From: Mycolicibacterium sp. P1-18
GTDB taxonomy: Bacteria; Actinomycetota; Actinomycetes; Mycobacteriales; Mycobacteriaceae
Reading direction: 5' to 3'
Length of the DNA stretch: 64,000 nucleotides
Assembly: GCF_008329535.1 (NCBI RefSeq)
Contig: NZ_NPKR01000001.1
Coordinates: forward strand, 62,001 to 126,000
This document shows, piece after piece, positions 51,474 through 60,178 of the stretch. Below the pieces are notes generated by a model. That model was not told the origin of the DNA. It worked only from the letters and a program-made list of their open reading frames with translations, and searched no databases. Position 1 is the first letter of the stretch; each line of letters begins with the position of its first letter. Position numbers and translations under genes: made by a program.

Positions 51474-52264
51474 ATCGGCAACCGCACGTCGCTGACGAAG
51501 GCGTCGCGCACCCAGGAGATGAAGTCTGCCCACACCCCGGTGACCAGGGCGACGCCGACGACGATCAACAGCACGCCGCCGAAGATCTGGATGGTCCGGG
51601 TATGGCGGCGCAGCCACCCCAGGCCGCGCACCGCGCCGGCGGAGCCGAAGGCCAACAGCAGGAACGGAATTCCCAGCCCCAGGCAGTAGGCGACGACGAG
51701 GACCGCGCCCCTGGCCACGTTGGTCCCGTCGGTGGCCGACGCCACCGCGATGACCGCGGTCAGCGTCGGGCCCAGGCACGGCGTCCACCCGAGCGCGAAC
51801 ACCGCACCGAGCAGCGGTGCCCCTCCGATCGTCGACAGCAGCTTCGGGGTGAAGCGCGCCTCGCGTTGCAACGCCGGGATGAACCCGACGAACACCAGGC
51901 CCATCACGATGGTGACGACACCGCCGATGCGTTGCAGCAGAAGCTGGTTGATCAGCAGCGTGGTGGTCAGCCCGAGCACCGCGACGGTGCCGAGCACGAA
52001 CACCACGGTGAACCCGGCGACGAACAGGGCGGCCGCCCCGAGCACGCGCAGCCGCGCCGTCTTCACCGCGACGGCGGCGGCGTCGCGGTCGTCCACCCCG
52101 ACGATGGCCGCGAGGTAGGACAGGTAGCCCGGCACCAGCGGCACCACGCACGGGGAGGCGAACGAGACGAGCCCGGCGAGCACGCTGACGAGCACCGCGA
52201 GGACCAATGGCCCGGCCGACACCAGGGTGCCGACCTGGTCGAGACCAGCCGCGAGAACGGTCAT
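51470..52264 (-). CDS. ccdA: Thiol-disulfide transporter CcdA
   Basis: A 264-residue protein with six membrane helices. The two redox-active Cys lie in FASPCVVPLVPGY (helix 1) and GWTPCLGPTLTA (helix 4), the CcdA/DsbD hallmark. It moves reducing equivalents from cytoplasmic thioredoxin across the membrane to the TlpA-like protein encoded next to it, which keeps apocytochrome c cysteines reduced. The ATG overlaps the upstream stop by 4 bp. It corresponds to Rv0527. Confidence 0.94.
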   Translation of the reverse strand: MTVLAAGLDQVGTLVSAGPLVLAVLVSVLAGLVSFASPCVVPLVPGYLSYLAAIVGVDDRDAAAVAVKTARLRVLGAAALFVAGFTVVFVLGTVAVLGLTTTLLINQLLLQRIGGVVTIVMGLVFVGFIPALQREARFTPKLLSTIGGAPLLGAVFALGWTPCLGPTLTAVIAVASATDGTNVARGAVLVVAYCLGLGIPFLLLAFGSAGAVRGLGWLRRHTRTIQIFGGVLLIVVGVALVTGVWADFISWVRDAFVSDVRLPI

Positions 52265-52845
52265 CTCTCGGCAGCCAGCTTCTGCACCACGGGCGTGAGG
52301 TCCTCGGCCAGCAGTTCGCGCAGGAACACCGCGGCGACGCGGTGCTGGCGGTCCAGCACCACCGTCGACGGGATCACCGTCGTCGGGTACCGGCCGCCGA
52401 AGGCGATCATGGTGCGCATGGCCGGGTCGTAGATCGACGGATAGGTGACCTTGCGGTCGGTGACGAAGTCGACGGCGGCGTCACGGTTGTTGTCGCGGAC
52501 GTCGATGCCCAAGAATTCGACGCCCTGGGCGCGGGTGGCCTCGTACACCTTCTCGAGTTCGGGGATCTCCGAGCGGCACGGGCCGCACCACTGTCCCCAC
52601 ACGTTGACGACGACGACCTTGCCGGCGAAGTCGTCCACCGACACGGTCTTGGCGGGGTCGGTCAGCAGCGGTCCGCTGATCTTGCCGGGCCGGTTCCGGG
52701 CGTCCGGCGGATCGTAGACGATGTCGGTCTTGCCGCCCGGCGCCACGAATTCGAAGGTGCCCCCCTGGGCGACGGCGTCGTCACCGGTCGCACAACCGGT
52801 CAGCAGCACCGCCGCCACCACCAGAGAAGCCGCCAACCGCCTCAC
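52261..52845 (-). CDS. TlpA/ResA-like thioredoxin lipoprotein
   Basis: A 194-residue exported protein. The N-terminus is a lipoprotein signal ([17 protein letters not shown], lipobox LTGC). A thioredoxin fold follows with the redox motif in WGQWCGPCRSEIPEL (about residue 90) and the cis-Pro region YPTTVIPSTVV. It should reduce the CxxCH cysteines of apocytochrome c, fed by CcdA. The GTG overlaps the phosphatase stop by 4 bp. It corresponds to Rv0526. All catalytic residues are present. Confidence 0.92.
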   Translation of the reverse strand: MRRLAASLVVAAVLLTGCATGDDAVAQGGTFEFVAPGGKTDIVYDPPDARNRPGKISGPLLTDPAKTVSVDDFAGKVVVVNVWGQWCGPCRSEIPELEKVYEATRAQGVEFLGIDVRDNNRDAAVDFVTDRKVTYPSIYDPAMRTMIAFGGRYPTTVIPSTVVLDRQHRVAAVFLRELLAEDLTPVVQKLAAER

Positions 52846-53468
52846 TGGCCAGCCAGCTCCGCATAACTCCAGCCGACGAGCGCCTCGTCGTGAAAGTAGA
52901 ACGACGTCAGCGACGCGTGGTTGCACATCCGGTTGGCCGCGGTGGGCAGGTGGTGCAGCGTCTGGCCGGTCAGCGAGCGGCGCAGCGTCGCCGTCGGCAG
53001 CTGGTGGCTGACGCACACCGCCTCGTGGCCCAGCGCGTGGTCCCTGGCGCGGAACAACGCGGCCTGCATGCGCTCGGCGATGTGGGTGTACGGCTCGCCC
53101 CACGACGGGCTGCGCGGATTGCGCAGGTGCCACCAGTTGCGGGGGTTGCGCAGCGCGCCGTCCCCCGGCGACACCCGCTCGCCCTCGAAGACGTTCTCCG
53201 ATTCGATGAGGTCTGCGTCGGTGTCGATGGCCAGCCCGTGCGTCGCCGCGATGGGTCCGGCCGTCTCCTGCGCCCGTTCCAACGGCGAGGCGACGACGTA
53301 GGTGACGTCGTGGGTGGCCAGCCAGTCGGCCACCCGCGCCGCCTGGGCGCGGCCCTTGTCGGAGAGGTGGAAGTCGGGCAGGCGCCCGTAGAGGATCTTG
53401 TCCGGGTTGAACACCTCTCCGTGGCGCATGACGTGCACGATGGTCTTGCGGGGGTCGACGTCGGTCAC
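52842..53468 (-). CDS. Histidine phosphatase (phosphoglycerate mutase family)
   Basis: A 208-residue protein of the histidine phosphatase superfamily. The catalytic RHG motif is in [18 protein letters not shown], and the second active-site His is in [34 protein letters not shown] is the usual Arg-containing substrate loop. It corresponds to Rv0525 in the same hemL-ccd context. The natural substrate is not known, and a true phosphoglycerate mutase role is unlikely. GTG and TGA overlap by 4 bp at both ends. Confidence 0.9.
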   Translation of the reverse strand: MTDVDPRKTIVHVMRHGEVFNPDKILYGRLPDFHLSDKGRAQAARVADWLATHDVTYVVASPLERAQETAGPIAATHGLAIDTDADLIESENVFEGERVSPGDGALRNPRNWWHLRNPRSPSWGEPYTHIAERMQAALFRARDHALGHEAVCVSHQLPTATLRRSLTGQTLHHLPTAANRMCNHASLTSFYFHDEALVGWSYAELAGQ

Positions 53469-54784
53469 GCGGGCCTCTGCGCTTCGGCCGCGGCGCGGGC
53501 CGCGGCGGGGAGGGCGGACGCGATCCGGTCGAACGCGTCGTCGTCGAGCGCCGCCGAGACGAACCACGCCTCGAAGGCGCTGCACGGTGGATAGACGCCC
53601 GCGTCGAGCAGGGCGTGGAAGAACGGCGGGAAGCGCCACGTCTCGGTGGCCTTGGCCCCGGCGAAGTCGACCACCCGGTCCTCGGCGAAGAAGACGCTGA
53701 GCATGTTGCCGGCGCGCGAAACGTGGTGCGCCACCGAGGCTTCCGTCAGCGCCGAGGTCAGGAGCCCGGCGAGCCGGTCGGCGTTGGCGTCCAGGGCGGC
53801 GTACACGGCGTCGTCGGCGGCGCACAGCGTGGCCAGACCGGCGGCCATCGCCACCGGGTTGCCCGACAGCGTGCCCGCTTGGTAGACCGGCCCCAGCGGG
53901 GCGAGCCGCTCCATCACCTCGGCGCGGCCGCCGAACGCGGCGGCAGGCAGGCCGCCGCTCATCACCTTGCCGAACGCGAACAGGTCGGCGTCGACGGGAT
54001 CGATGCCGTACCAACCGGATCGGCTGACCCGGAACCCCGTCATCACCTCGTCGAGGATGAGCAGCGCACCGTGCTCGGCGGTGACGCGGCGCAGCGCGGC
54101 GTTGAAGCCGGGCAGCGGCGGCACGGCACCCATGTTGCCCGCCGCGGCCTCGGTGATGACGCAGGCGATGTCGTCGCCGAACTCGGCGAACGCCTGCTCG
54201 ACGGCGCCGATGTCGTTGTACGGCAACACGATCGTGTCCACGGTCGCCGCACCGGTGACACCGGGTGACGACGGCAGTCCCAGCGTCGCGACGCCGGAGC
54301 CCGCGTCGGCCAGCAGCGCGTCACTGTGGCCGTGATAGCAGCCCGAGAACTTGACGATCTTGGCCCGGCCGGTGAAGCCCCTGGCCAACCGGATCGCGCT
54401 CATCGTCGCCTCGGTGCCGGAGTTGACCAGACGGATCTTCTCCACCGCGGCGACGCGGCCGACGATCTCGCGGGCCAGGTCGCTCTCCGACGGCGTCGGC
54501 GCCCCGAAGCTCAGCCCGTCGGCCGCCGCCCTCTGCACCGCGTCCACGACGGCGGGGTGCGCGTGGCCGAGAATCATCGGCCCCCACGAACAGACCAGGT
54601 CGACGTACCGGTTGTCGTCGGCGTCGGTGAGCCAGTAACCCGCGGCCTTGGTGATGAACCGCGGCGTCCCGCCGACCGAGTTGAACGCACGGACCGGCGA
54701 GTTGACCCCGCCGGGGATGACGGCGGACGCCTCGGCGAAGAGCCGTGCCGAGGTGGCCGCCTTTGGGTCAGAACGCATGTCCAC
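53465..54784 (-). CDS. hemL: Glutamate-1-semialdehyde 2,1-aminomutase
   Basis: A 439-residue PLP enzyme with all HemL features: [66 protein letters not shown] and the PLP Lys in [19 protein letters not shown]. It makes 5-aminolevulinate from glutamate 1-semialdehyde, the product of HemA, whose gene is at the right edge. The gene leads into the cytochrome c maturation operon through 4-bp overlaps. A GTG at 54784 is used, and an ATG two codons later is an alternative. Confidence 0.95.
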   Translation of the reverse strand: MDMRSDPKAATSARLFAEASAVIPGGVNSPVRAFNSVGGTPRFITKAAGYWLTDADDNRYVDLVCSWGPMILGHAHPAVVDAVQRAAADGLSFGAPTPSESDLAREIVGRVAAVEKIRLVNSGTEATMSAIRLARGFTGRAKIVKFSGCYHGHSDALLADAGSGVATLGLPSSPGVTGAATVDTIVLPYNDIGAVEQAFAEFGDDIACVITEAAAGNMGAVPPLPGFNAALRRVTAEHGALLILDEVMTGFRVSRSGWYGIDPVDADLFAFGKVMSGGLPAAAFGGRAEVMERLAPLGPVYQAGTLSGNPVAMAAGLATLCAADDAVYAALDANADRLAGLLTSALTEASVAHHVSRAGNMLSVFFAEDRVVDFAGAKATETWRFPPFFHALLDAGVYPPCSAFEAWFVSAALDDDAFDRIASALPAAARAAAEAQRPA

Positions 54785-54836
54785 CAGTGTCCCAGTCGGT
54801 CCCCCAACGTCAACTACAGGGTGTAGGAGAGCCTCG

Positions 54837-56204
54837 TCACCGGGTGGCGAGGCGAACCGGGATCGGACCCTTGGCCACCGTCGTATAGGGCACCTCGACC
54901 GGAAAGTCGGCGTTGACGGAGCGGATCTCGACCGCCGAGACGATCGTGGCCAGCGCCAGCGTCGTCTCCAGCAGCGCGAAGTGCTCCCCGATGCACGACC
55001 GTGGGCCGCCGCTGAACGGGACGAACTGCCAGCGCTGACGAGTCGCCGCCGCCTCGGGGGCGAACCGCTCCGGGTCGAACGTCATCGGGTCGGCCCACAG
55101 CGTGGCATCGCGATGCACGGCCTGGATGCCGACGGCGACGATGCTCCCCGCCTCGACCCGGTATCCGGCCACCTCGAAGTCCTCCAGTGCCAGCCGTCCG
55201 ACGCCGGCGGCGGGTGGACACAGTCGCAGCGACTCGTTGAGCACCTGCCGGGTGTAGCCCAGCCGCGGCACGTCGGCGGGGGTCAACTCCCGATCACCGA
55301 TCTCCGCCACCTCCGCGGCCACCCGGTCCTGCAGGTCTGGGTGATGACCCAGCGCCCACAGCGAGTGCGTGAGCGCCGTCGCGGTGGTGTCGTGCCCGGC
55401 GAGCATGAAGATCAGCAGGTCGTTGCACACGTCCCGGTCCGACAGGGTGTCACCGGTCACCGGATCGGTGGCGGCCATCAGCGCCCGCACCAGCGGCGCG
55501 TCGCGATCGGGGTCGGCGCGGCAGGCCTGCAGCATCTCGTCGGCGACCCCGAGCATGGTCGCCACCGCCCGGCGCGCGCGTCGGCGGGCGGGCGTCGGCA
55601 GCCACCGCGGCACGCGCACCGGCCGCAGCGCCCGGTCGGCGGCGTAGCCCGAGGCGACGTGCATGCACTCGGCGATCACGTCGGCGCGTTCGTTGAGGTC
55701 GACGCCCAGGATCGAGCGCCCCAGCGACTGCATGGTCAGGCGGCGGCAGGCCAGGTCGAGGTCGACATCCAGTCCGGTGGCCAGGCCGGCGGTGCGCCAG
55801 TCCCCGACCAGCTCCAGCGCCGCCCGGGACATGTGGCCGCCGAATCGGCGCACGTTGTGGTTGGTGAACACCGGCTGCAGGGCCCGCTTGCGCGGGATCC
55901 AGCGCTCGTTGGGCAACACGAAGAGGCTGTCGCCCGCCAGGTGGCGAACCTCGTCGTGCACGATGCACCGCTCGCCGAGGACGTGGTTGCGAGCCAGCAC
56001 GTCGCCGATGCCCGCCGGCGAGGTCACCAGCACCAGCGGCGGCGTCAACCACGGCGGGCCGAACTGAATCCTGGTCACCGGGCCGCCCGCGGCGCTGAGC
56101 ACCTCGCCCCCGGTGTTGAAGACGCGGACCGCCTCGAGCAACTGCCGGAGCGACAGCGGATTCCTCGGAACCCTGGGCAGTCCACTGACGTCCGGTGAAA
56201 CCAT
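54837..56204 (-). CDS. Cytochrome P450
   Basis: A 455-residue P450. The I-helix oxygen motif is [19 protein letters not shown], the ExxR is in [14 protein letters not shown], the PERF-type segment is [13 protein letters not shown] and the haem-ligating Cys is in [16 protein letters not shown]. It is soluble and would need a ferredoxin and reductase, not encoded next to it. It is transcribed towards hemL with a 52-bp gap. The ATG at 56204 fits the family N-terminus. The substrate class cannot be assigned. Confidence 0.93.
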   Translation of the reverse strand: MVSPDVSGLPRVPRNPLSLRQLLEAVRVFNTGGEVLSAAGGPVTRIQFGPPWLTPPLVLVTSPAGIGDVLARNHVLGERCIVHDEVRHLAGDSLFVLPNERWIPRKRALQPVFTNHNVRRFGGHMSRAALELVGDWRTAGLATGLDVDLDLACRRLTMQSLGRSILGVDLNERADVIAECMHVASGYAADRALRPVRVPRWLPTPARRRARRAVATMLGVADEMLQACRADPDRDAPLVRALMAATDPVTGDTLSDRDVCNDLLIFMLAGHDTTATALTHSLWALGHHPDLQDRVAAEVAEIGDRELTPADVPRLGYTRQVLNESLRLCPPAAGVGRLALEDFEVAGYRVEAGSIVAVGIQAVHRDATLWADPMTFDPERFAPEAAATRQRWQFVPFSGGPRSCIGEHFALLETTLALATIVSAVEIRSVNADFPVEVPYTTVAKGPIPVRLATR

Positions 56205-56246
56205 GCCGGGAATTGTCGTCCGGATGGCGGCCACAGGGCAACGCGG

Positions 56247-56732
56247 CTAGGACGCCGCCCAGACCAGGGGTCGGCCCTCGCCGGCGGTCATCACCGTACC
56301 CGGCATCACCCGCAGCCGGTACGGCGCCAGTCGAAGGACCGCGAACTGATCCGAGGTCGGCCCGTCGCTCCACATCGGGATGATGAACGGGTCGTAGCCG
56401 ACCGGCGCGGGCGCGGCCGCGAACGTGTCCCACACCGCCCGGCGGGTGTCGTCGTCGAAATGCCACTGCACCGAGCACTCCGCGCTGCAGGTGTCGTGGC
56501 TAGGCGCCCAGTAGCTGACCGAGACCTCGGGGTGCGCGTCGAGGTGCGCCCGCTTGAGCGGCGTCGGCACCGTGGCGATCCACCCGACCAGGTCGGTGCC
56601 GTCCCACTCCCAGTAGGGATGCAGGATCCGGGACCGGGGTCGACCGTCGCCGTCGACCGTCGCCACCGAGGCCCACACGATCGCGTGCGCCATGTCGCGG
56701 AAGGCCGGCGCGACCTGGTCGAGCGATGCCAT
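56247..56732 (-). CDS. Pyridoxamine 5'-phosphate oxidase-like FMN/F420-binding protein
   Basis: A 161-residue split-barrel flavoprotein. It has ASVATVDGDGRPRSRILHPY (flavin phosphate region), EWDGTDLVGWIATVPTPLKR and EVSVSYWAPSHDTCSAECSV. Proteins of this fold bind FMN, F420 or haem and often reduce small molecules. Two Cys (DTCSAECSV) are close together but not in a known cluster motif. It starts 11 bp after the stop of the small acidic protein gene, so they may share the SigF-like promoter at 57020. The substrate is unknown. Confidence 0.82.
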   Translation of the reverse strand: MASLDQVAPAFRDMAHAIVWASVATVDGDGRPRSRILHPYWEWDGTDLVGWIATVPTPLKRAHLDAHPEVSVSYWAPSHDTCSAECSVQWHFDDDTRRAVWDTFAAAPAPVGYDPFIIPMWSDGPTSDQFAVLRLAPYRLRVMPGTVMTAGEGRPLVWAAS

Positions 56733-56743
56733 CGGGTCCTCGC

Positions 56744-57010
56744 TCAGTCCTCCTCGCCCATGTTCTTCTCCCGCACGCCCATGACGTCCTCGCGCTTGAC
56801 GCCTTCGCCGTTCTCGACCTCGCCGAACTTCGGGCTGCCGTCCTCGTCGACCCAGTCGGCGACCGCCTGTCCCGTCACGGTGTTGCTCGATCCGGGCAGC
56901 CCGATCGTCGGGCGATCGTCCTCGTAGGCCTTGGCCATTTCCTTGGCCTTGTCCCGGTGCTCGTCGGTGACCTCGGGCTTGGGGATGGTGCCCTGCTCGT
57001 CGTTTGCCAT
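56744..57010 (-). CDS. Small acidic hypothetical protein, 88 aa
   Basis: An 88-residue, highly charged, probably disordered protein (KPEVTDEHRDKAKEMAKAYE, DDRPTIGLPGSSNTVTGQAV, then KREDVMGVREKNMGEED). It has no hydrophobic segment or catalytic motif. Composition and size are typical of mycobacterial stress-induced proteins. The ATG lies 9 nt from a SigF-like -10 element (GGGCAG), suggesting a near-leaderless stress transcript. The flavin-fold gene follows after 11 bp. The function is unknown. Confidence 0.75.
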   Translation of the reverse strand: MANDEQGTIPKPEVTDEHRDKAKEMAKAYEDDRPTIGLPGSSNTVTGQAVADWVDEDGSPKFGEVENGEGVKREDVMGVREKNMGEED

Positions 57011-57019
57011 GCCCCTGGG

Positions 57020-57045
57020 CTGCCCGAAAGTGTGATCTGCGAAAC
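57020..57045 (-). promoter_or_regulatory. SigF-like promoter of the 88-aa protein gene
   Basis: On the minus strand GTTT (57045-57042), a 16-nt spacer and GGGCAG (57025-57020) match the SigF pattern except for C in place of T in the -10. The start codon is 9 nt downstream, like the DUF2795 and CheB promoters. Confidence 0.5.
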
Positions 57046-57083
57046 AGTTGCCAGCTCCGGGGGTGTGGGCCACACGGAGTTGG

Positions 57084-57686
57084 CTACACCGGCACCGCGC
57101 GCAGTGCCGCCGGCAGACTGGGGACGAAGTGCCGCTCGGCGAAGGCACGCAGGTCCTTGGGGGTGTCGAGCGGCTCGGCACTGGGCAGCAGCAGCACCAC
57201 GGCGGCGTACCGCAGGATCGTGTCGGCGAGGTCGTCGACGGCCGCCGCGCCGATCCGGTCGGCGAAGCCGGCGGGAAGGATGACCCGCAACGCGTCGGCC
57301 ATCCGGTCGATCGCCGCGCCGTGGTGCCGGCGCGCCAGGTCGAGCACCAGCGCGGGCTCCTCCGTCATCATCTGGTTGAGCACCCGATGGCGCCGGAACA
57401 TCAGGATCGACTGGGTGAACGCCTCGACGTAGTAGTTCGCCGGCTTCTCGGCCCGCGACAGTTCCGCGGCGATGTCGGCGAACAGCACGACGTTCTCGCG
57501 TTCGACGACCGCGGCCACCAGTTCGTCCTTGTTGGCGAACCTGCGGTAGATGGTCGTGCGGCTGACCCCGGCCCGGCGGGCCACGTCGTCGAGGGCGACG
57601 CGCTGGAAGCCGTGCCGCTCGAATTCGACGAGCGCCGCGTCGAGGATCGCGCGCGTCGCCGCGTTGGCCGAGTCAGCGGCGGGCAT
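57084..57686 (-). CDS. TetR-family repressor
   Basis: A 200-residue regulator. The N-terminal DNA-binding domain is complete: [20 protein letters not shown] then the helix-turn-helix [20 protein letters not shown]. The C-terminal ligand domain (about 70-200) is helical and hydrophobic. The gene overlaps the end of the MpaB-type oxygenase gene by 14 bp and is transcribed with it. The palindrome at 58536-58561, directly before that oxygenase gene, is the likely operator, giving autoregulation. The inducer is unknown. Confidence 0.9.
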   Translation of the reverse strand: MPAADSANAATRAILDAALVEFERHGFQRVALDDVARRAGVSRTTIYRRFANKDELVAAVVERENVVLFADIAAELSRAEKPANYYVEAFTQSILMFRRHRVLNQMMTEEPALVLDLARRHHGAAIDRMADALRVILPAGFADRIGAAAVDDLADTILRYAAVVLLLPSAEPLDTPKDLRAFAERHFVPSLPAALRAVPV

Positions 57687-58533
57687 AACCGACCCGCGCG
57701 AACTCGTTGTAGCGCACCGTCATCGGCAACCGGTTCCACGCCCAGTTCACCGGCTTCGACCGCCACGTCGCCGCGAAGACCCGATGGGCCCGCTCACGAC
57801 GGGGACCCCACGGCAGCTCCAGCAGATCCCGGGCCCGTGGTGGCATGCCCCCGGTGGTGAGGAATGCAGCCACCGGATCGAACACCGGGGACACCAGCCG
57901 CCACGCGAGCGGCGAGACGCCCTTGGGCCGGGGGAACCCCTTGGTGACGTAGCCGACCCCGTACCGGGCGGTGGGATGGGCGACGACGATCTCGTCCATC
58001 ATCCGGTCCCAATACCGTTGGAAGCCGGCGTAGTCGGCCGGCATCGGCCGGTCGCTCACGCCGTAGCGGCGGTACCACGTCTTCGACTCGCGGTAGATGC
58101 GTTCCTTCTCGTCCTCGGTCAGTCGCTTGACGAAGGTGTCGGCGAAGTAGAGCACCTGCTCGACGAAGGTGGCGTGCGCCCAGAAGTAGGTGTCGGGATC
58201 GAGGGCGTGGTACCGCTGACCCGAGGGCATGTCGCCCTTGATGTCGCGGTGGAAGTCGCGCACGCGGGTGCCCTCGCCGGAGTCCTCGGCGCCGTAGACC
58301 GTCATCATGATCGGCGGGATCGACCGCTTGACGCGGGCCGCCGTGTCGGCGAAGAACACGGAGTGGTCGAGCACGCCCTGCCCCAGTTCGGCCAGCATGT
58401 TCTGCAGCACCGCGGGCCGCGGTCCGATCAGGTACATCCGGTTGTCGCCGAAGTACTTCCATACCAGCGAGTCGGGGCCGAGCGGCAGGGCGTCGGAGCG
58501 CTGGTCGTTCTCGGCGAGGTCGGTCACCGACAC
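57673..58533 (-). CDS. MpaB/latex-clearing-protein-family oxygenase (DUF2236)
   Basis: A 286-residue protein of the oxygenase MpaB family (DUF2236). It has [32 protein letters not shown], the metal/haem-region [31 protein letters not shown] (conserved His) and [20 protein letters not shown]. Related enzymes include rubber oxygenases and fungal MpaB; haem ligation through His is expected. The GTG start is right next to a TetR-type palindrome, and the tetR gene overlaps its 3' end. The substrate, probably a hydrophobic lipid or terpenoid, is unknown. Confidence 0.85.
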   Translation of the reverse strand: MSVTDLAENDQRSDALPLGPDSLVWKYFGDNRMYLIGPRPAVLQNMLAELGQGVLDHSVFFADTAARVKRSIPPIMMTVYGAEDSGEGTRVRDFHRDIKGDMPSGQRYHALDPDTYFWAHATFVEQVLYFADTFVKRLTEDEKERIYRESKTWYRRYGVSDRPMPADYAGFQRYWDRMMDEIVVAHPTARYGVGYVTKGFPRPKGVSPLAWRLVSPVFDPVAAFLTTGGMPPRARDLLELPWGPRRERAHRVFAATWRSKPVNWAWNRLPMTVRYNEFARVGYARR

Positions 58534-58535
58534 AG

Positions 58536-58561
58536 TGTTACAGATTTCGAACTTTGTACCA
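58536..58561. promoter_or_regulatory. 26-bp imperfect palindrome, probable TetR operator
   Basis: The sequence is centred on TTCGAA (58546-58551), and 20 of 26 positions agree with its reverse complement. The outer half-sites read TGTTACA and TGTACCA. It lies 3 bp before the GTG of the MpaB-type gene, in the same operon as the TetR gene. The AT content stands out locally. Confidence 0.68.
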
Positions 58562-58590
58562 ATAGCGGTGTGGGCCGGATCACCAACCGG

Positions 58591-58821
58591 TCAGCGCCGA
58601 CGGAGCCGGACGACGCCGAGGACGGCGAGCACCGCCGCCACCGTCAGCAGCAGCATCGCCAACACGATCAACGACGGGTCGTAGGTCACGGTGGGCATCG
58701 ACGGCTCCGAGGCGATGATGGGCGCTGCCACCGCTGAGGACCGGGCCGCCAGAAAGCTCAGCACGCAACCGAGCGCGGCAAGGGCGGCCAGCACGAGCTC
58801 CAGAACGGCGCGCGACGTCAC
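58591..58821 (-). CDS. Small two-helix membrane protein, 76 aa
   Basis: A 76-residue protein with two membrane segments (VLELVLAALAALGCVLSFLA and IVLAMLLLTVAAVLAVLGVV) joined by a short polar loop, ending in a basic RLRRR tail. The GTG overlaps the upstream stop by 4 bp (GTGA 58818-58821). It ends a run of small membrane genes leading out of the hem operon. The function is unknown, and similar small proteins follow hemB in mycobacteria. Confidence 0.75.
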   Translation of the reverse strand: MTSRAVLELVLAALAALGCVLSFLAARSSAVAAPIIASEPSMPTVTYDPSLIVLAMLLLTVAAVLAVLGVVRLRRR

Positions 58822-59285
58822 GCCTTCGCCCCCTCGACGGCGGAGGTGAGCGCGATGCGCAGCTCGCGGTGCCGGCGCGCCCACGCCTGCGCCCGGCGGC
58901 CGCTGGTGAGCTTCACGCCGATGCCCGTGCGCCCCCGCGGCACCCCGGTCAGCTCGCCCAGCGCCCGGGACGACTGCCACACGGGCAGTTCCGGGCCGTC
59001 GGCCTCCGGATAGATCTCGACGATCTCGGAGATGAGGATGGTCTCGGCCCCCTGTCGCAGATACTCCGGCGTCAGCTCCACCGACGTGTGCATGCGGGCG
59101 GCCTTGACCTGCAGCCCGAGGAAACCGGTGACCAGCACCAGGAACACACCGGGCAGCACGGGCTGCCAGCCGTAGCCCGACGACACCTGAATGAACATCA
59201 TCGTGGCCGCGGCCACCGGGCCGGCCGCCAGCCACCACAGCGTGGCGCCGGGTTCGGCGTACAGGACCTCCGGTGTCGCGCTCAC
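58818..59285 (-). CDS. Small membrane protein with PH-like cytoplasmic part (DUF3093-like, tentative)
   Basis: A 155-residue protein. Two N-terminal membrane segments (TLWWLAAGPVAAATMMFIQV and WQPVLPGVFLVLVTGFLG) precede a soluble domain with alternating strands (ELTPEYLRQGAETILISEIV, GRTGIGVKLTSGRR). This pattern resembles actinobacterial DUF3093 proteins, but the match is from memory and weak. It has 4-bp overlaps with both neighbours. The function is unknown. Confidence 0.72.
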   Translation of the reverse strand: MSATPEVLYAEPGATLWWLAAGPVAAATMMFIQVSSGYGWQPVLPGVFLVLVTGFLGLQVKAARMHTSVELTPEYLRQGAETILISEIVEIYPEADGPELPVWQSSRALGELTGVPRGRTGIGVKLTSGRRAQAWARRHRELRIALTSAVEGAKA

Positions 59286-59686
59286 GGGCGGACCTGGGCG
59301 TCGTACCACCGCTGCGACGTGGCGCGCTGGTTCATCGCCGACCCGGTGATGAACAGGATCATGATCACCGCGACGATCAGCACGCCCACGGGCGCGATCC
59401 CGGCCACGACGAGAAACACCGCGAGGTAGACCACCGACGCCAGCGCCAGACCCACCGCGGCGCTGCCGAACCGCTTGGACCCCCGGCGCGCCCGCCCCGC
59501 CAGATAGCCCTGGGCCAACCCGGCGACGACGAGGATCACCCCGCCGACCTGAAACAGCAGCGCGGTGGTGAAGGTGCTGATCAACATGCCGAACGCCGCC
59601 GCCAGAACGGCCGCGGCCAGCCAGCACCAGAACGCCGCGGTCACGGTGCGCGGACGACGGGTGTCGGGCACGGGCGAGTCGGGCAT
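59282..59686 (-). CDS. Four-helix membrane protein, 134 aa
   Basis: A 134-residue integral membrane protein with four hydrophobic segments (AAFWCWLAAAVLAAAFGMLI, LFQVGGVILVVAGLAQGYLA, FGSAAVGLALASVVYLAVFL, PVGVLIVAVIMILFITGSAM). It has no catalytic motif. It resembles in layout the next gene (59711), and the two may be distant duplicates. It belongs to the hemB-distal small-membrane-gene run, close to Rv0513/Rv0514. The function is unknown. Confidence 0.75.
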   Translation of the reverse strand: MPDSPVPDTRRPRTVTAAFWCWLAAAVLAAAFGMLISTFTTALLFQVGGVILVVAGLAQGYLAGRARRGSKRFGSAAVGLALASVVYLAVFLVVAGIAPVGVLIVAVIMILFITGSAMNQRATSQRWYDAQVRP

Positions 59687-59710
59687 GGTCGGGCCAGCCT
59701 AGCGTCACGC

Positions 59711-60178
59711 TCAGCGCGTGAAGTAGGCGTGGGCGTCCTTGCGGTGCAGCAGGAAGATGCCGCCGCCGACGCACACCACCCCGATGATCGCCGTCACCGC
59801 AAAGACGAAGGCCGCCACCGCGGGTCGGTCGACGCCGAACAGGTTGGTCAACGCGTAGACGACGGTCGCCGCCCCGCCGCCGGTGAGCAGGGTCCGCGCC
59901 CAGGCGTACCCCTCGCGCAGCAGGAACAGGAACGTCACCACGACCGACGCGACCACGAAGAGGAAGACCCCCGACACCCCGTAGACCACCGCCGACGGTC
60001 CGGCCACGGGCAGGGTCGCGAGGTCGACCACGTAGCCGATCACCATCGCCACCGTGGCGACCAGCCACAGCCAGAAGCCGGTGTCGACGTCGTCGGGACG
60101 GGCCATGGGCCCGGGCTCCGGCTCGGGCGGCGGCCCCACCGGTGCGCCGTTCGGCGGACCGTACAGCGGTCCGGTCAC
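59711..60178 (-). CDS. Four-helix membrane protein, 155 aa
   Basis: A 155-residue protein. A Pro/Gly-rich N-terminus (GPPNGAPVGPPPEPEPGP) is followed by four membrane segments (FWLWLVATVAMVIGYVVDLA, AVVYGVSGVFLFVVASVVVT, LLTGGGAATVVYALTNLFGV, AFVFAVTAIIGVVCVGGGIF). The GTG overlaps the hemB stop (GTGA 60175-60178), so it is co-translated with haem synthesis genes. The function is unknown; the position matches conserved membrane genes after hemB in mycobacteria. Confidence 0.78.
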   Translation of the reverse strand: MTGPLYGPPNGAPVGPPPEPEPGPMARPDDVDTGFWLWLVATVAMVIGYVVDLATLPVAGPSAVVYGVSGVFLFVVASVVVTFLFLLREGYAWARTLLTGGGAATVVYALTNLFGVDRPAVAAFVFAVTAIIGVVCVGGGIFLLHRKDAHAYFTR

